From: Mycolicibacterium aubagnense
Lineage (GTDB): Bacteria; Actinomycetota; Actinomycetes; Mycobacteriales; Mycobacteriaceae
Direction of reading: 5' to 3'
Assembly: GCF_010730955.1 (NCBI RefSeq)
Contig: NZ_AP022577.1
Coordinates: forward strand, 372,001-436,000
DNA: 64,000 nucleotides
This document shows positions 31,888 through 41,375 of this stretch, one piece after another. The notes below the pieces were generated by a model. The model searched no databases and was not told the DNA's origin. It worked only from the letters and a program-made list of their open reading frames with translations. A program made the position numbers and the translations under genes. How positions within the stretch are numbered: position 1 is the stretch's first letter; every line of letters starts with the position of its first letter.

Positions 31888-33079
31888 CACGACGCCCTGT
31901 CCTGACGATCCAGACCATGGTCGCCAGGGCCGCGAAGATGTACACCATCTCACTCCAGGCCAGGTACCAGGGGCGGCTGATCTGCCAGATGTTCGGCTGC
32001 GCGAACGACAACACACTCGGCACGCTGAGCACCATGAGTGCCACCCAGCCCCAGCCCAGGAACCGCGCGCCCGGCCGCTCGTGCCAGGGCCCGTACAGCA
32101 GCCAGATCATCAGCGGTAGCACCCACACCCAGTGATGTGTCCAGGACACCGGTTCGGCCAGCAACCCGAACAGTTGCACCACCAGCAGCGACCCGAGTCG
32201 ATCGCGCTCGCCGCCGAGTGCTCGGAACGCCAGCACCGCGAGCACCCCCGTGACCACGATCGCACCGATCACCAAGGGCGACATGCCGATGTCATGACCC
32301 ACGATTCGGGACAACCCGCCTTGCCAGGACTGGTTCCACGCAGAGCCCACGGGCAGCGACTTGCCGGCCTCGGCCATCTGGTGCGGGAAGTAGCGCCGGG
32401 TCTCGTCGGGCAAGAACAGATACCCCACTCCGACGGTCCCGAAGAACACCACGGCGGAGAACAGCGCAGCGCCCCAGCGCCGAACGCCGACGAAGTAAAA
32501 ACCGGTGATCGCGGGCGTCAGCTTGATGCCGGCGCCCACGCCGATCAGCAAGCCGGACAGCCACCATCGTGAGTCATATGCGGCGTACAGCACGGCGAGC
32601 ATCAGGAAGATGCCGATCTGCCCCGACTGGATGCTGCTGCTCGGCGCCTCCATCCAGAGCGCCCCCGCAGTCCACAGCATCGCCGTGCGCTGGCTGCCAC
32701 CGCCGATGAACTTCTGGCTGAGTCTGACCGTGCCGTAGACGGCCGCGATCAAGGCGACCTGCCAGGCGAAGGCGATCACCCCGAACGGCGCTAAATGCAA
32801 GGGCGCGAACACTATTGCGGCGAATGGTGGATAGGTGAACGGTAGGTGTTCGCCCTTGGTCGGGTCGATGTAGAAGAAGTCGTACAACGCACCCGAGTGC
32901 GAGATCGCGGAGCCGCCCAGAACGTACACCCGAAGATCGAAGAAGGCGTCGCCCTTGACCAGGTAGTAGCCCATCGTCGAGGCCACTCGCAGGGTTGCGC
33001 TGACGGCGAGGATCAGCGGAGCCAGCGCTTGCCAACGGGACAAGCCCGGACGCGATATGGAGGTAGGTCCGGCGGTCAC
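31865..33079 (-). CDS. GT87-type mannosyltransferase (first of tandem pair)
   Basis: This is a polytopic 404-residue protein paralogous to the next gene: 'TYPPFAAIVFAPLHLAPF', 'SIQSGQIGIFLMLAVLYAAY', 'GAGIKLTPAITGFYF' and 'GGLSRIVGHD' all have direct counterparts there. The loop with FFDLRVYVLGG carries the expected catalytic Asp. GTG at 33079 is chosen as start: TATAGT lies six bases upstream on the minus strand, a good -10 for a leaderless transcript, and the upstream in-frame residues look non-coding. The stop overlaps the start of the second copy, so they are co-transcribed. It probably mannosylates an envelope glycolipid or lipoglycan. Confidence 0.82.
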   Translation of the reverse strand: MTAGPTSISRPGLSRWQALAPLILAVSATLRVASTMGYYLVKGDAFFDLRVYVLGGSAISHSGALYDFFYIDPTKGEHLPFTYPPFAAIVFAPLHLAPFGVIAFAWQVALIAAVYGTVRLSQKFIGGGSQRTAMLWTAGALWMEAPSSSIQSGQIGIFLMLAVLYAAYDSRWWLSGLLIGVGAGIKLTPAITGFYFVGVRRWGAALFSAVVFFGTVGVGYLFLPDETRRYFPHQMAEAGKSLPVGSAWNQSWQGGLSRIVGHDIGMSPLVIGAIVVTGVLAVLAFRALGGERDRLGSLLVVQLFGLLAEPVSWTHHWVWVLPLMIWLLYGPWHERPGARFLGWGWVALMVLSVPSVLSFAQPNIWQISRPWYLAWSEMVYIFAALATMVWIVRTGRRGEVTDRD

Positions 33080-33243
33080 CGGCCGACTATATCGGTCGGG
33101 TATCCGGTCGTCCGTGTGAAAGTGCTGGCGCCCAGCTTGATCCGCGTGCCCAACCCCATCAGCGCCCGACGGTGGCTGCACACAGCACAGTCCTGATTCT
33201 CAGGCAACTCAAAGGGGCCGCACAGCGAAATGATGGGGCCCAG

Positions 33244-33993
33244 CTACGAAAACACGCTTGTGAACACTAGATAGAGGCCCAAGAACGTCAACGCGGTCGC
33301 CACGACCCAGATGCGCCGCGCCCGTAGCCAATTCGGTACGTGCGCCAGATACTGCTGCGTCTTGGCGGGCGCTATCAAGTAGCACAGCAAAGGGATTTCG
33401 GCGAACGCGAACGACACGACGGCATACACCACGACCGCGGCAACCTGGGTGGACTTGCACTCACCGGACGCGAGGATCACGCCGAGTGCGCCGACCAGTT
33501 CGACATGCGGGCCGGGACCGGCCCATAGCCCGGCCAGAAACGACACCCACAGTGACTGACTCCGCATCAGCCGACGTGCCCAGCTCGTCAGCCGCGCCGT
33601 CAGAGACGTTGCCGACTCCGGCGCCGCCGGTTCGATCTCCGCTTCGGTTTCCCCGGCTGAACTGGCGCCCGCCGCGGGCACCGGGGCCTTCGTCGCGGCC
33701 CGGAACAGCAGTGCGACCGCGACCAGTAGCACCAGGGCGCCGATCACCAGTTTGGCGTCCCCCGGATCGATCGAGGTGGTCGACGAGTTCATGTCGGCGA
33801 CGAGGCGCTTCGTGGTGCCGTGTAAGAGGTAGACGGCACTGAGGCCCACCACCAGGCTCGAGGTGAGACCGCCGAGGCAGAACACGAACAGGGCAGGGAT
33901 GGGGCGGTTGCGCATCACGACGAAAACCGCCACCCCGAGTCGGACTGGATCCCACATCGCCATGACGGCGAACATCACTACGGTGGCCCACAC
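33244..33993 (-). CDS. Gap/Sap-type glycolipid-addressing membrane protein (SfLAP family)
   Basis: This 249-residue integral membrane protein opens with '[19 protein letters not shown]', the hallmark region of GAP (glycopeptidolipid-addressing) and Sap (sulfolipid-1-addressing, Rv3821) proteins. Helices follow at [32 protein letters not shown], then a charged Ala/Glu loop, and three C-terminal helices including [20 protein letters not shown]. Family members are needed for surface delivery of GPL or SL-1 by MmpL systems. The start is a GTG at 33993, 11 bp after the S4-domain gene on the same strand. No cognate mmpL is adjacent; the nearest is at 19931-23128, which makes that locus a candidate partner. 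Confidence 0.8.
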   Translation of the reverse strand: MWATVVMFAVMAMWDPVRLGVAVFVVMRNRPIPALFVFCLGGLTSSLVVGLSAVYLLHGTTKRLVADMNSSTTSIDPGDAKLVIGALVLLVAVALLFRAATKAPVPAAGASSAGETEAEIEPAAPESATSLTARLTSWARRLMRSQSLWVSFLAGLWAGPGPHVELVGALGVILASGECKSTQVAAVVVYAVVSFAFAEIPLLCYLIAPAKTQQYLAHVPNWLRARRIWVVATALTFLGLYLVFTSVFS

Positions 33994-34004
33994 AGGTTGG
34001 GACG

Positions 34005-34223
34005 CTACTGGTGGTCGCTGGCAACCCGCGCGCGGTGTCCCGCGAACGCCACCACATCGCCGGGCTTCAGTTGCCGACCGCGGCGGGTCTCGGCCTCGCC
34101 GTTGACCTCGACCATGCCCTCGGCGATAACCGCCTTGGCGTCGGCACCGCTGTCGATCAGCGAGGCCAGTTTGAGGAACTGGCCCAGCCGGATCGACTCG
34201 TCGCGGATCGGCACGTCATTCAT
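34005..34223 (-). CDS. Small S4-domain RNA-binding protein
   Basis: This 72-residue protein is essentially one S4 RNA-binding domain: '[48 protein letters not shown]' (given here only to show the RxGQFLK, GxVxVNG and RRGRxL elements). YaaA/RlbA-type single-domain S4 proteins have this size and are thought to bind rRNA or tRNA. The start at ATG 34223 leaves 43 bp to the divergent dinB start. It is followed closely by the Gap-like gene, though a functional link between the two is unlikely. Confidence 0.8.
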   Translation of the reverse strand: MNDVPIRDESIRLGQFLKLASLIDSGADAKAVIAEGMVEVNGEAETRRGRQLKPGDVVAFAGHRARVASDHQ

Positions 34224-34266
34224 GTTCAGAAGGGTAGCCACCCGTCCGGGCCTACTATCTGGCACT

Positions 34267-35631
34267 GTGGATCGCTGGGTCATACATCTCGATATGGACG
34301 CCTTCTTCGCGTCCGTCGAGCAGTTGACCCGGCCCACACTGCGGGACCGTCCGGTGCTGGTCGGCGGGCTCGGCGGCCGTGGGGTGGTGGCGGGCGCGAG
34401 TTACCAGGCGCGCAAGTTCGGCGCCCGCTCGGCGATGCCGATGCACCAGGCACGCCGGTTGGTCGGCGCCGCGGCCGTGGTGCTGCCGCCGCGCGGCGCG
34501 GTGTACTCGGTGGCCAGTCGACGCGCGTTGGATGCGGTGCGCGCCGTGGTGCCCGTGCTCGAGCAGCTGTCGTTCGACGAGGCGTTCGGCGAGCCCGCCG
34601 AGCTGGTCGGCGCTGACCTTGATATGGCTCGGCAGTTCTGCGAGGACCTGCGGGCCGCGGTGCGCGCCGAGACCGGCTTGGTGGCCTCGGTCGGTGCGGG
34701 TTCGGGCAAGCAGGTCGCCAAGATCGCGTCGGGGCTGGCCAAACCCGACGGGGTCCGGATCATCGGCGGTGACGAGCAGGGACCGCTCCTGGAAGCGTTG
34801 CCGGTGCGCCGGCTGTGGGGGATCGGACCCGTCGCCGAGGAGAAACTGCACCGGCTGGGTATCGAGACCGTAGGCGCACTGGCCGCGCTCACCGATGCCG
34901 AAGCCGCCGACGTCCTCGGCGGCACCGTCGGCCCGGCGCTGCACCGGCTGGCCCGCGGCATCGACGACCGGCCGGTGGTCGAGCGCGCCGAGGCCAAACA
35001 GATCAGCGCCGAGTCCACGTTCCAGGTCGACCTGACCACCCTGGATCAGCTGCGCGAGAATATCGGGCCCATCGTCGAGCACGCACACCGGCGGCTGCAG
35101 CGTGATGGTCGCGGCGCGCGCACCGTGACGGTCAAACTGAAGAAGTCCGACATGAGTACGCTGACCCGCTCGGCCACGCTGCCGTACGCGACCACCGACC
35201 CGTCGACGTTGACGGCAACGGCCCGCAGGCTGCTGCTCGACCCCATCGAGATCGGCCCGATTCGCCTTGTGGGCGTCGGGTTTTCCGGTCTGACCGATGC
35301 CCGGCAGGAATCGTTGTTCCCGGAACTCGAGATGGTGGACGGCTCCGACGTCGCGACGTCGGCCGGTCAGGCCGGCCCGGTGAGTGCCCCGCCGGCCGAA
35401 TCCCCGTGGCGCATCGGGGATGACGTGCAGCATCCGGATCACGGGCACGGCTGGGTGCAGGGAGCCGGGCACGGTGTCATGACGGTGCGCTTCGAAACCC
35501 GGGCCAGCGGGCCCGGCGTGGCCCGCACCGTCGCGGCCGACGATCCGCAGATCACCCGTGCCGACCCGATCGACAGCCTCGACTGGCAGGAGTACCTGGC
35601 GCAGTTGCCGGCGGACGACAGCGTGGATTAG
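34267..35631 (+). CDS. dinB: DNA polymerase IV (Y family), DinX/DinB1-type
   Basis: This 454-residue Y-family translesion polymerase has the catalytic motif [13 protein letters not shown] at residues 7-19 and the second acidic pair in LSFDEAF. The little-finger domain follows, from about residue 240. A beta-clamp-binding motif QESLF lies near residue 345 ([11 protein letters not shown]), and a C-terminal extension of about 100 residues is characteristic of the DinX (Rv1537) group. The GTG start at 34267 gives the usual [12 protein letters not shown]-terminus. It is downstream of ileS in the same relative order as in M. tuberculosis, but here four genes intervene. Confidence 0.95.
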   Translation: MDRWVIHLDMDAFFASVEQLTRPTLRDRPVLVGGLGGRGVVAGASYQARKFGARSAMPMHQARRLVGAAAVVLPPRGAVYSVASRRALDAVRAVVPVLEQLSFDEAFGEPAELVGADLDMARQFCEDLRAAVRAETGLVASVGAGSGKQVAKIASGLAKPDGVRIIGGDEQGPLLEALPVRRLWGIGPVAEEKLHRLGIETVGALAALTDAEAADVLGGTVGPALHRLARGIDDRPVVERAEAKQISAESTFQVDLTTLDQLRENIGPIVEHAHRRLQRDGRGARTVTVKLKKSDMSTLTRSATLPYATTDPSTLTATARRLLLDPIEIGPIRLVGVGFSGLTDARQESLFPELEMVDGSDVATSAGQAGPVSAPPAESPWRIGDDVQHPDHGHGWVQGAGHGVMTVRFETRASGPGVARTVAADDPQITRADPIDSLDWQEYLAQLPADDSVD

Positions 35632-35713
35632 CCGCGGTGCGGTGGAATACCGCGCGGCGCACCGGCGGGTGTGCTCCGATGCCGCGCGTTGTCCGCCCAG
35701 TGGGACGGTTCGG

Positions 35714-36637
35714 CTAAGCCCACTCGGCGAACAGCTCGGCAGCGGGCGTCCCGGCGGCCAGCGCCGCCATCAGCAACACCCGGGCCTGAGCGGCCCGCAG
35801 CCCGCCCGCCGATACGGCGCCGGCATCCAGCAATGCCCGGCCCGGGCCGTAGCCCGACGTGACGCGGGTACCGGGCACCCGCGTCGCAATAGCTACGGCG
35901 ACACCGTCGGCGCACAGTCGCTGCACGCCGGTGCGCACCTTGGACCCCGCATTGCCCGAGCCGAGTGACTCGAGGACGATGCCGCCGGCGCCGGCGGCGG
36001 CAAAGGCATCCATGGCCAGTGCGTCGCTACCGGCATAGGCGGCGACGATGTCGACGCGCGGCGCCGATGCCGCTGTCAGTGCACCGAGCAGTGGCCGTCG
36101 TTTGACGGCGTCGGGAACGAACGAGCCGTCCCTGATCGACCCGACGGCGGTGCCGACCAAACCGTGGCCGGCTTTCGTCATGCCCAGTGGTTGCCACACC
36201 CGGCCGGCCATGCTGACCAGCACGCCGAGGTCGCGCGCGGACGGACTGGCGGCGACGGTGATCGCGTCCCGCAGGTTGGCGGGACCGTCGGCGTCGGGTG
36301 CGTCGCTGCTGCGCATGGCGCCGGTCAGCACGACTGGCACCGTGCCGGAGTACGTGATGTCGAGCCAGAGTGCGGTTTCTTCCATGGTGTCGGTGCCGTG
36401 GGTGATGACGATTCCATCGGCATCTCCGGCCGCCAGTACTGCAGCCCCGATCCGGTCCCAGTCGGTCGGGGTCAGCTCGGAGCTGTCGACGGACATGAGG
36501 TCCACGGCGTCGACCTGGACGCCGGTGCCGAGGCCGCCCACCAGGTCGGTGGCGCTGCGCGTCGGCCGGGCTATTCCATCTTGGCCGGTACTGGTTGCGA
36601 TGGTGCCTCCGGTGGCGATCACGACGACGCGAGTCAT
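35714..36637 (-). CDS. ansA: L-asparaginase
   Basis: This type I/II bacterial asparaginase of 307 residues converts asparagine to aspartate and ammonia. The first catalytic Thr is in [13 protein letters not shown] and the second in '[13 protein letters not shown]', the two classical asparaginase signatures. No signal peptide is evident, suggesting a cytosolic enzyme, although the M. tuberculosis orthologue is known to act in nitrogen assimilation and acid resistance. It is divergent from lspA (42 bp between starts) and convergent with dinB, matching the conserved Rv1537-Rv1540 order. Confidence 0.95.
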   Translation of the reverse strand: MTRVVVIATGGTIATSTGQDGIARPTRSATDLVGGLGTGVQVDAVDLMSVDSSELTPTDWDRIGAAVLAAGDADGIVITHGTDTMEETALWLDITYSGTVPVVLTGAMRSSDAPDADGPANLRDAITVAASPSARDLGVLVSMAGRVWQPLGMTKAGHGLVGTAVGSIRDGSFVPDAVKRRPLLGALTAASAPRVDIVAAYAGSDALAMDAFAAAGAGGIVLESLGSGNAGSKVRTGVQRLCADGVAVAIATRVPGTRVTSGYGPGRALLDAGAVSAGGLRAAQARVLLMAALAAGTPAAELFAEWA

Positions 36638-36679
36638 GGGCGAGATTGTTCCTCACGACGTCTTTGGGATGATGGGGGC

Positions 36680-37426
36680 GTGACTGATGAATCCACGGAG
36701 CCGGAGGCGACCGAGTTCGCGGAGCCGGAGGCGACCGCGCTGGCGGAGCCGCAGGCGACCGCCAACACCGGACCTGCGGTGACCGCGCAGCCCCGGACCC
36801 AGCCCGCCCCGCGGCGGCTGCGGCTGCTGCTGGTGGTGGCGGCGGTGGTGCTGGGCCTGGATGTGGTGACCAAGGTGCTGGCGGTGAAGCTGCTGGTGCC
36901 CGGTCAGCCGGTCGAGATCATCGGCGACACCATCACCTGGACATTGGTCCGCAACTCCGGTGCGGCCTTTTCGATGGCCACCGGTTACACCTGGGTGCTG
37001 ACGTTGATCGCCACCGGTGTCGTGGTGGGCATCATCTGGATGGGGCGGCGCCTGGTTTCGTTGTGGTGGGCGCTCGGCCTGGGGATGATCCTCGGCGGCG
37101 CGGTGGGCAATCTGATGGACCGGTTCTTCCGCTCCCCGGGGCCGTTGCGCGGGCACGTGGTGGATTTCTTTTCCGTCGGCTGGTGGCCGGTGTTCAACGT
37201 TGCCGATTCGGCGGTGGTGTGCGGGGCAGCGTTGTTGGTCGGGCTGTCCATGTTCGGCTTCGATTTCGACACCGACGGCAAGCGCCCGCCGGAGGGATCG
37301 GCCGATACCGCGGAAGCGGTTGTCGAACAACATGATTCGGCCGCTTCGCAGGCGGCGGAGCCGCACACCGAGGCAGAGTCGGGGCCGGCCACCGCGGCCG
37401 TCGACGAGGCCGAAACGGGCCGATGA
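36680..37426 (+). CDS. lspA: Lipoprotein signal peptidase (signal peptidase II)
   Basis: This aspartic protease removes signal peptides from prolipoproteins in the membrane. It is 248 residues, longer than typical LspA because of an acidic repeat-like N-terminus ([21 protein letters not shown]) and a hydrophilic C-terminal tail of about 45 residues. The catalytic Asp residues are in 'GNLMDRF' and 'VFNVADSAV', and NSGAAFS is also present. Four membrane helices are visible. The start is a GTG at 36680. Its stop overlaps the next gene's start by four bases, so translation is coupled to the pseudouridine synthase. Confidence 0.95.
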   Translation: MTDESTEPEATEFAEPEATALAEPQATANTGPAVTAQPRTQPAPRRLRLLLVVAAVVLGLDVVTKVLAVKLLVPGQPVEIIGDTITWTLVRNSGAAFSMATGYTWVLTLIATGVVVGIIWMGRRLVSLWWALGLGMILGGAVGNLMDRFFRSPGPLRGHVVDFFSVGWWPVFNVADSAVVCGAALLVGLSMFGFDFDTDGKRPPEGSADTAEAVVEQHDSAASQAAEPHTEAESGPATAAVDEAETGR

Positions 37427-38346
37427 GTAGCCGTTCGATGCCGGTCCCCGAAGGACTGGCCGGGATGCGGGTGGATGCGGGTCTGGCTCGTCTGCTCGGG
37501 TTGTCGCGGACCGCGGTCGCCACGATCGCCGAAGACGGCGGGGTCGATATCGACGGCGCGCCGGCAGCCAAGTCGGACAAGTTGGTCGCGGGCTCGTGGC
37601 TCGAGGTCCGGCTGCCGGAGGCGCCGGCGCCGGTGGAGAACACGCCGCAGGAGATCGAGGGCATGGCGATCCTCTACTCCGACGCCGACATCGTGGCGGT
37701 GGACAAGCCGGCCGGCGTGGCCGCGCACGCCTCGGTGGGCTGGACCGGCCCGACGGTCCTCGGCGGGCTGGCCGCCGCGGGCTTCCGGATCAGCACCTCG
37801 GGTATCCACGAGCGGCAGGGCATCGTGCATCGGCTGGACGTGGGGACCTCCGGCGTCATGGTGGTGGCGCTGTCCGAGCGCGCGTACACCGTGCTCAAGC
37901 GGGCGTTCAAACACCGCACGGTCGACAAGCGGTACCACGCATTGGTGCAGGGCCACCCGGATCCGTCCAGCGGCACCATCGACGCGCCCATCGGCCGCAG
38001 CCGCGGCAATGACTGGAAGTTCGCCGTCACCGAGGGCGGCCGGCACAGCGTCACGCACTACGACACCGTCGAGGCGTTCGTCGCGGCAAGCCTGCTCGAC
38101 GTGCACCTGGAGACCGGCCGCACCCATCAGATTCGGGTGCACTTCTCGGCACTGCACCACCCGTGTTGCGGGGACCTTACCTACGGGGCAGATCCGACGT
38201 TGGCGAAAAAGCTCGGGCTCCAGCGGCAGTGGCTGCATGCGCGTTCGTTGGGCTTCGCGCACCCGGCTGACGGCCGGTGGATCGAGATCACCAGTGAGTA
38301 CCCGCCGGAATTGCAGCACGCACTGGACGTGTTGCATCGCCAGTGA
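37423..38346 (+). CDS. RluA/RluD-family 23S rRNA pseudouridine synthase
   Basis: This 307-residue protein has an N-terminal S4 domain ([21 protein letters not shown]) followed by the pseudouridine synthase domain. The catalytic motif is [14 protein letters not shown], with the Asp in [13 protein letters not shown] and the final '[10 protein letters not shown]' are family marks. It isomerises uridines in the large-subunit rRNA, by analogy with RluD. It is the Rv1540 orthologue by position. The start overlaps lspA and the stop overlaps rarD (GTGA), forming a tight lspA-rluD-rarD operon. Confidence 0.93.
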   Translation: MSSRSMPVPEGLAGMRVDAGLARLLGLSRTAVATIAEDGGVDIDGAPAAKSDKLVAGSWLEVRLPEAPAPVENTPQEIEGMAILYSDADIVAVDKPAGVAAHASVGWTGPTVLGGLAAAGFRISTSGIHERQGIVHRLDVGTSGVMVVALSERAYTVLKRAFKHRTVDKRYHALVQGHPDPSSGTIDAPIGRSRGNDWKFAVTEGGRHSVTHYDTVEAFVAASLLDVHLETGRTHQIRVHFSALHHPCCGDLTYGADPTLAKKLGLQRQWLHARSLGFAHPADGRWIEITSEYPPELQHALDVLHRQ

Positions 38347-39257
38347 CCACTACCGCGACGGCCACGTCGAATCAGAACCGGGGACTGCTTCTCGGGCTCG
38401 GCGCCTACGGATCGTGGGGTCTGTTTCCCGCATTCTTTCCGCTGCTCAAGCCGGCCAGTGCGTTCGAGGTGCTGGCCCATCGCATTGTGTGGACCGTCTT
38501 GCTGATGTTCGCGGTACTGGCCGTCGGCCGCCGCCTGGGTGACCTGCGTCGGCTCACGGGCCGCACCTGGGGACTACTGGTGTGCGCCTCGGCCCTGATC
38601 TCGCTGAACTGGGGCATCTACATCTACGCGGTCAGCAACGGCCACGTGGTCGACGCTGCGCTGGGCTATTTCATCAACCCGCTGGTGAGTGTGGCGCTCG
38701 GCGTCGCGCTGTTCGGTGAGCGGTTGGGGCGCGCGCAGGCGGCGGCTCTGGCCATCGCCGTGGCCGCGGTGATCGTGCTGGCGGTGCAGACCGGTGAGAT
38801 CCCGGTGATCGGTCTCGGCGTGGCGATTTCGTTCGGGCTGTACGGCGCGGTCAAGAAGGTCGTTCGCGCCGACCCGCGGGTCAGTGTCGGCGTCGAGGCC
38901 GGGGTGGCCGCCCCGTTCGCGCTGGCCTATCTCATCGCCCTCACCGTTGCCGGGCAGGCGACGGTGCCATCCCTGGGTCCCGGCCATACCGTCCTGATGA
39001 TGCTGTGCGGCCCGGTGACGGCGCTGCCGTTGTTGATGTTCGCCGGAGCGGCGCAACGGCTCCCGCTGGTCACCATGGGTTTGTTGCAGTATCTGACTCC
39101 GGCGTTGCAGATGGCGTGGGGGGTATTCGTCGGTCACGAGCCCATGCCGGCAGGGCGGTGGGCCGGCTTCGTGCTGATCTGGCTCGCCCTGGTCGTGTTC
39201 ACCGGCGACGCGGTGTGGCGCAGCCGGTCGGGCGCAAGGGTCAGTGTGTCCGTCTGA
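38343..39257 (+). CDS. rarD: RarD-type EamA-superfamily permease
   Basis: This 304-residue membrane protein has ten predicted helices and the RarD opening '[23 protein letters not shown]'. '[13 protein letters not shown]' and '[31 protein letters not shown]' segments (split motifs [10 protein letters not shown] and GYFINPL) are typical of the family. RarD was named as a chloramphenicol-sensitivity locus; its transported substrate remains uncertain. The GTG start at 38343 overlaps the pseudouridine synthase stop. Its 3' end overlaps the convergent methyltransferase gene by 17 bp, so antisense effects at the 3' ends are possible. Confidence 0.9.
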   Translation: MTTTATATSNQNRGLLLGLGAYGSWGLFPAFFPLLKPASAFEVLAHRIVWTVLLMFAVLAVGRRLGDLRRLTGRTWGLLVCASALISLNWGIYIYAVSNGHVVDAALGYFINPLVSVALGVALFGERLGRAQAAALAIAVAAVIVLAVQTGEIPVIGLGVAISFGLYGAVKKVVRADPRVSVGVEAGVAAPFALAYLIALTVAGQATVPSLGPGHTVLMMLCGPVTALPLLMFAGAAQRLPLVTMGLLQYLTPALQMAWGVFVGHEPMPAGRWAGFVLIWLALVVFTGDAVWRSRSGARVSVSV

Positions 39258-39921
39258 AGATGTAGAAGTCTGCGAAGCTGGTGTTGTCCGGGTCCTTCTT
39301 CGAGTACGGATAAGCATTCGGGATTCGGTCGGTGAGGACGAAATCGGCTCGGTTGGCCTCGACCCACCGGGTGAACTCTCGGTGCCGGACGTGCGGTGCT
39401 GACCACGCCTTGTCTTCATTGCTCGCGTAAGCGATGACGAACTTGATACCGGCATCGAACAGCCGGTGCATGTATGCGTCGAATACGTCGTCTTCCACCA
39501 AGTGGTAGATCACATCAAGCGACAATGCGAGGTCGGCTTTGTCCGCGTCGGTTACTTCACTGGTGTGAAGAAATGACATCGAGCGGTCGGCACTGAATTT
39601 GTGGCGCGTTGCTTCGATGACAGTTTGGGAGACGTCGACGCCAACGTACGAAGGGTACCGTGCCAGGGCCAATTGAGCCCCATCGCCCGATCCGAATTCG
39701 ATGACACTCTCGATATTGTTGGCCGCGACAAAGTCGTTGAGAACATCGGCTTTGAACTCCGCGAGCCGGTTGTACGACCCGGCACCCGAATTTCCCCCAC
39801 GTCGATAACGCTTTTCCCAATAATTGCGCGAGTTATCGAATTCCGAAGGCTTCAGCAGCTTTCGCAGCGCATTCTGAAACCGATGGACCCGATCATCCAC
39901 CGACCGCACACCTTTTTCCAT
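39241..39921 (-). CDS. SAM-dependent methyltransferase (class I)
   Basis: This 226-residue methyltransferase has the SAM-binding glycine loop VIEFGSGDGAQ (about residue 65), the acidic ribose contact GVDVSQ, and a third motif near DLALSLDVIYHLVEDD. The N-terminus is rich in charged helices. ATG 39921 is the likely start; the frame remains open upstream but runs through the end of the glycosyltransferase gene region. It is 67 bp downstream of that glycosyltransferase on the same strand, suggesting it methylates a sugar or the product of its partner. Its third-position GC is visibly lower than that of its neighbours, hinting at acquired DNA. Confidence 0.8.
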   Translation of the reverse strand: MEKGVRSVDDRVHRFQNALRKLLKPSEFDNSRNYWEKRYRRGGNSGAGSYNRLAEFKADVLNDFVAANNIESVIEFGSGDGAQLALARYPSYVGVDVSQTVIEATRHKFSADRSMSFLHTSEVTDADKADLALSLDVIYHLVEDDVFDAYMHRLFDAGIKFVIAYASNEDKAWSAPHVRHREFTRWVEANRADFVLTDRIPNAYPYSKKDPDNTSFADFYIFRRTH

Positions 39922-39988
39922 GGCCTGTATTTCTTCTCGCAATTCGATTCGCGTCGGGATGGTCCGACAGGGTTGTGTCGGAGACGGG

Positions 39989-40846
39989 TCAGTTGTCGGC
40001 GGTGGCGGGGCGGCTGTTTCCGGACAGCCACGCCCGCCGGGTCTGTTCGGAGATGGCGTCGTTGGCGGTCCCGCGACTGTCCCAAAGCCCCCCGTTGGAC
40101 ACCGTGACTCTGGGCCACCAGTAGGCGGCGGCATCGCGGACCTGACGGATCGGAGTTCCGGTCGCTACGGCGGCGTAGTGCAGCCAGTAATCGTCCGCCA
40201 GGGGACACACCGCGGCGAACTTGTCGCCGCGGTCTCGGAGTGTGCAGAGCAGTTCCGGGGGATAGGCGACGCCGGATACGCCGGTCGCAAAGACGGTTTC
40301 GGACGCCTCGGTCGTGGTGCACAGCGGCCAGGCGCTGTAGGGCGCTGCCGACCGGATGCGGGCGCGGAACGCCGTCACCTCGCCAGGCCGGTGGGCCTCG
40401 AGAAGCTCGGCCAGCCAAGTGGCCGGGTAGTAGACGTCGTCGTCTGCGGTAACGAGGACGCGTTCGGATTCGTCGTGCAGTACCTCGTTGACATACGGAA
40501 AGTACTTCTTGTGCGGGCCGTAATCGCGGCAGTGCCGGATCTCCAGCCCACGCGCCAGCAACCGCCGCAGGGGGGCTGGTGGGTCGTTGACCACGGTGTC
40601 GTCATCAAGCCACAGGATCAGGCGGTGCGGCTTGACGGTACCCAGCCCAATGGTCTCGATTGTTTGCCAAACTGACGAAATTCGTTTGCCGTAGCTGGTC
40701 AGTGAGACATTTGCGTCTCCGTCGCCGATTACCAGATCTGTCGAATTGCGATTAAGTAGTCGAAGCCGTGGGCTCAGTAGGACGAATTCAGCCCAGGTCA
40801 AAACCCAGTCGACTGGAGTCTTCGGATTGATACCGGTGTTGTGCAT
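39989..40846 (-). CDS. GT-A-type glycosyltransferase
   Basis: This 285-residue protein contains two acidic motifs typical of GT-A glycosyltransferases, ILWLDDDTV and VLVTADDDVYYP, the latter a DxD metal-nucleotide site. 'NVSLTSYGKRISSVWQTIE' at the start and 'FATGVSGVAYPPELL' plus 'CPLADDYWLHYAA' later suggest a capsule- or LPS-type family, but I do not recognise a named member. It shares an operon with the methyltransferase downstream and is divergent from the UDP-glucose dehydrogenase across a 529-bp gap. It probably builds an extracellular or envelope glycan. Confidence 0.75.
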   Translation of the reverse strand: MHNTGINPKTPVDWVLTWAEFVLLSPRLRLLNRNSTDLVIGDGDANVSLTSYGKRISSVWQTIETIGLGTVKPHRLILWLDDDTVVNDPPAPLRRLLARGLEIRHCRDYGPHKKYFPYVNEVLHDESERVLVTADDDVYYPATWLAELLEAHRPGEVTAFRARIRSAAPYSAWPLCTTTEASETVFATGVSGVAYPPELLCTLRDRGDKFAAVCPLADDYWLHYAAVATGTPIRQVRDAAAYWWPRVTVSNGGLWDSRGTANDAISEQTRRAWLSGNSRPATADN

Positions 40847-41375
40847 GGCCCTCCCCGGACCTCTCCCATAGGCGTGTCGGTCGGTGTAATCCCAGGCTGG
40901 GGGCTCTGTGCTGTGAATACGGAGCTGGCGCAGGAATTGTTTTGATGCGGCATTTGGGACCCTAACGCGAGTGTAGATTTTTTGCAGTCAACCGAGGTCG
41001 AATAGTGGCGTGGGGAACCCCGAGCCGTGCGCGCCGAGACCTGTCGCAGGTATGGGTCTGGACTTGTATTACTTACCCACCGTCCTGTGTGCGGATCTCG
41101 TGGATGAGGTTTGCTGGCCCGGTACTGGGCAACGTGTCGGCAGTCACTGAGGGTAGCCACAGCTATGTTGTGTGATGTACTAAGAGATGACCGCCCAGCT
41201 TCTCCACAGCAAGCGGGTAGCAAGTGGCCAGGAAAGATCGTTCACGGTTTGGACGGTTGCTGTAAATGTTCCCGTGCTACGGGCGTCGCGAAGCGGTGTG
41301 GGATTTGCTGGGACATAATCGACGGATTGCCTCCCCTCGGGTGGCCCGAACTGCAAGAACGTGGAGTGCAGCTAG
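40847..41375. other. 529-bp divergent intergenic region
   Basis: No gene can be supported here. Open frames on either strand (for instance 41111-41449 plus and 40798-41223 minus) lack codon bias and recognisable residues. The region is A/T-enriched around 40935-41010, including a run of six T at 40976-40982, and probably holds the promoters of the leftward glycosyltransferase operon and the rightward udg gene. GTGGAG (41360-41365) serves as ribosome binding site for the latter. No repeat or palindrome longer than 7 bp was noticed. Confidence 0.4.
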
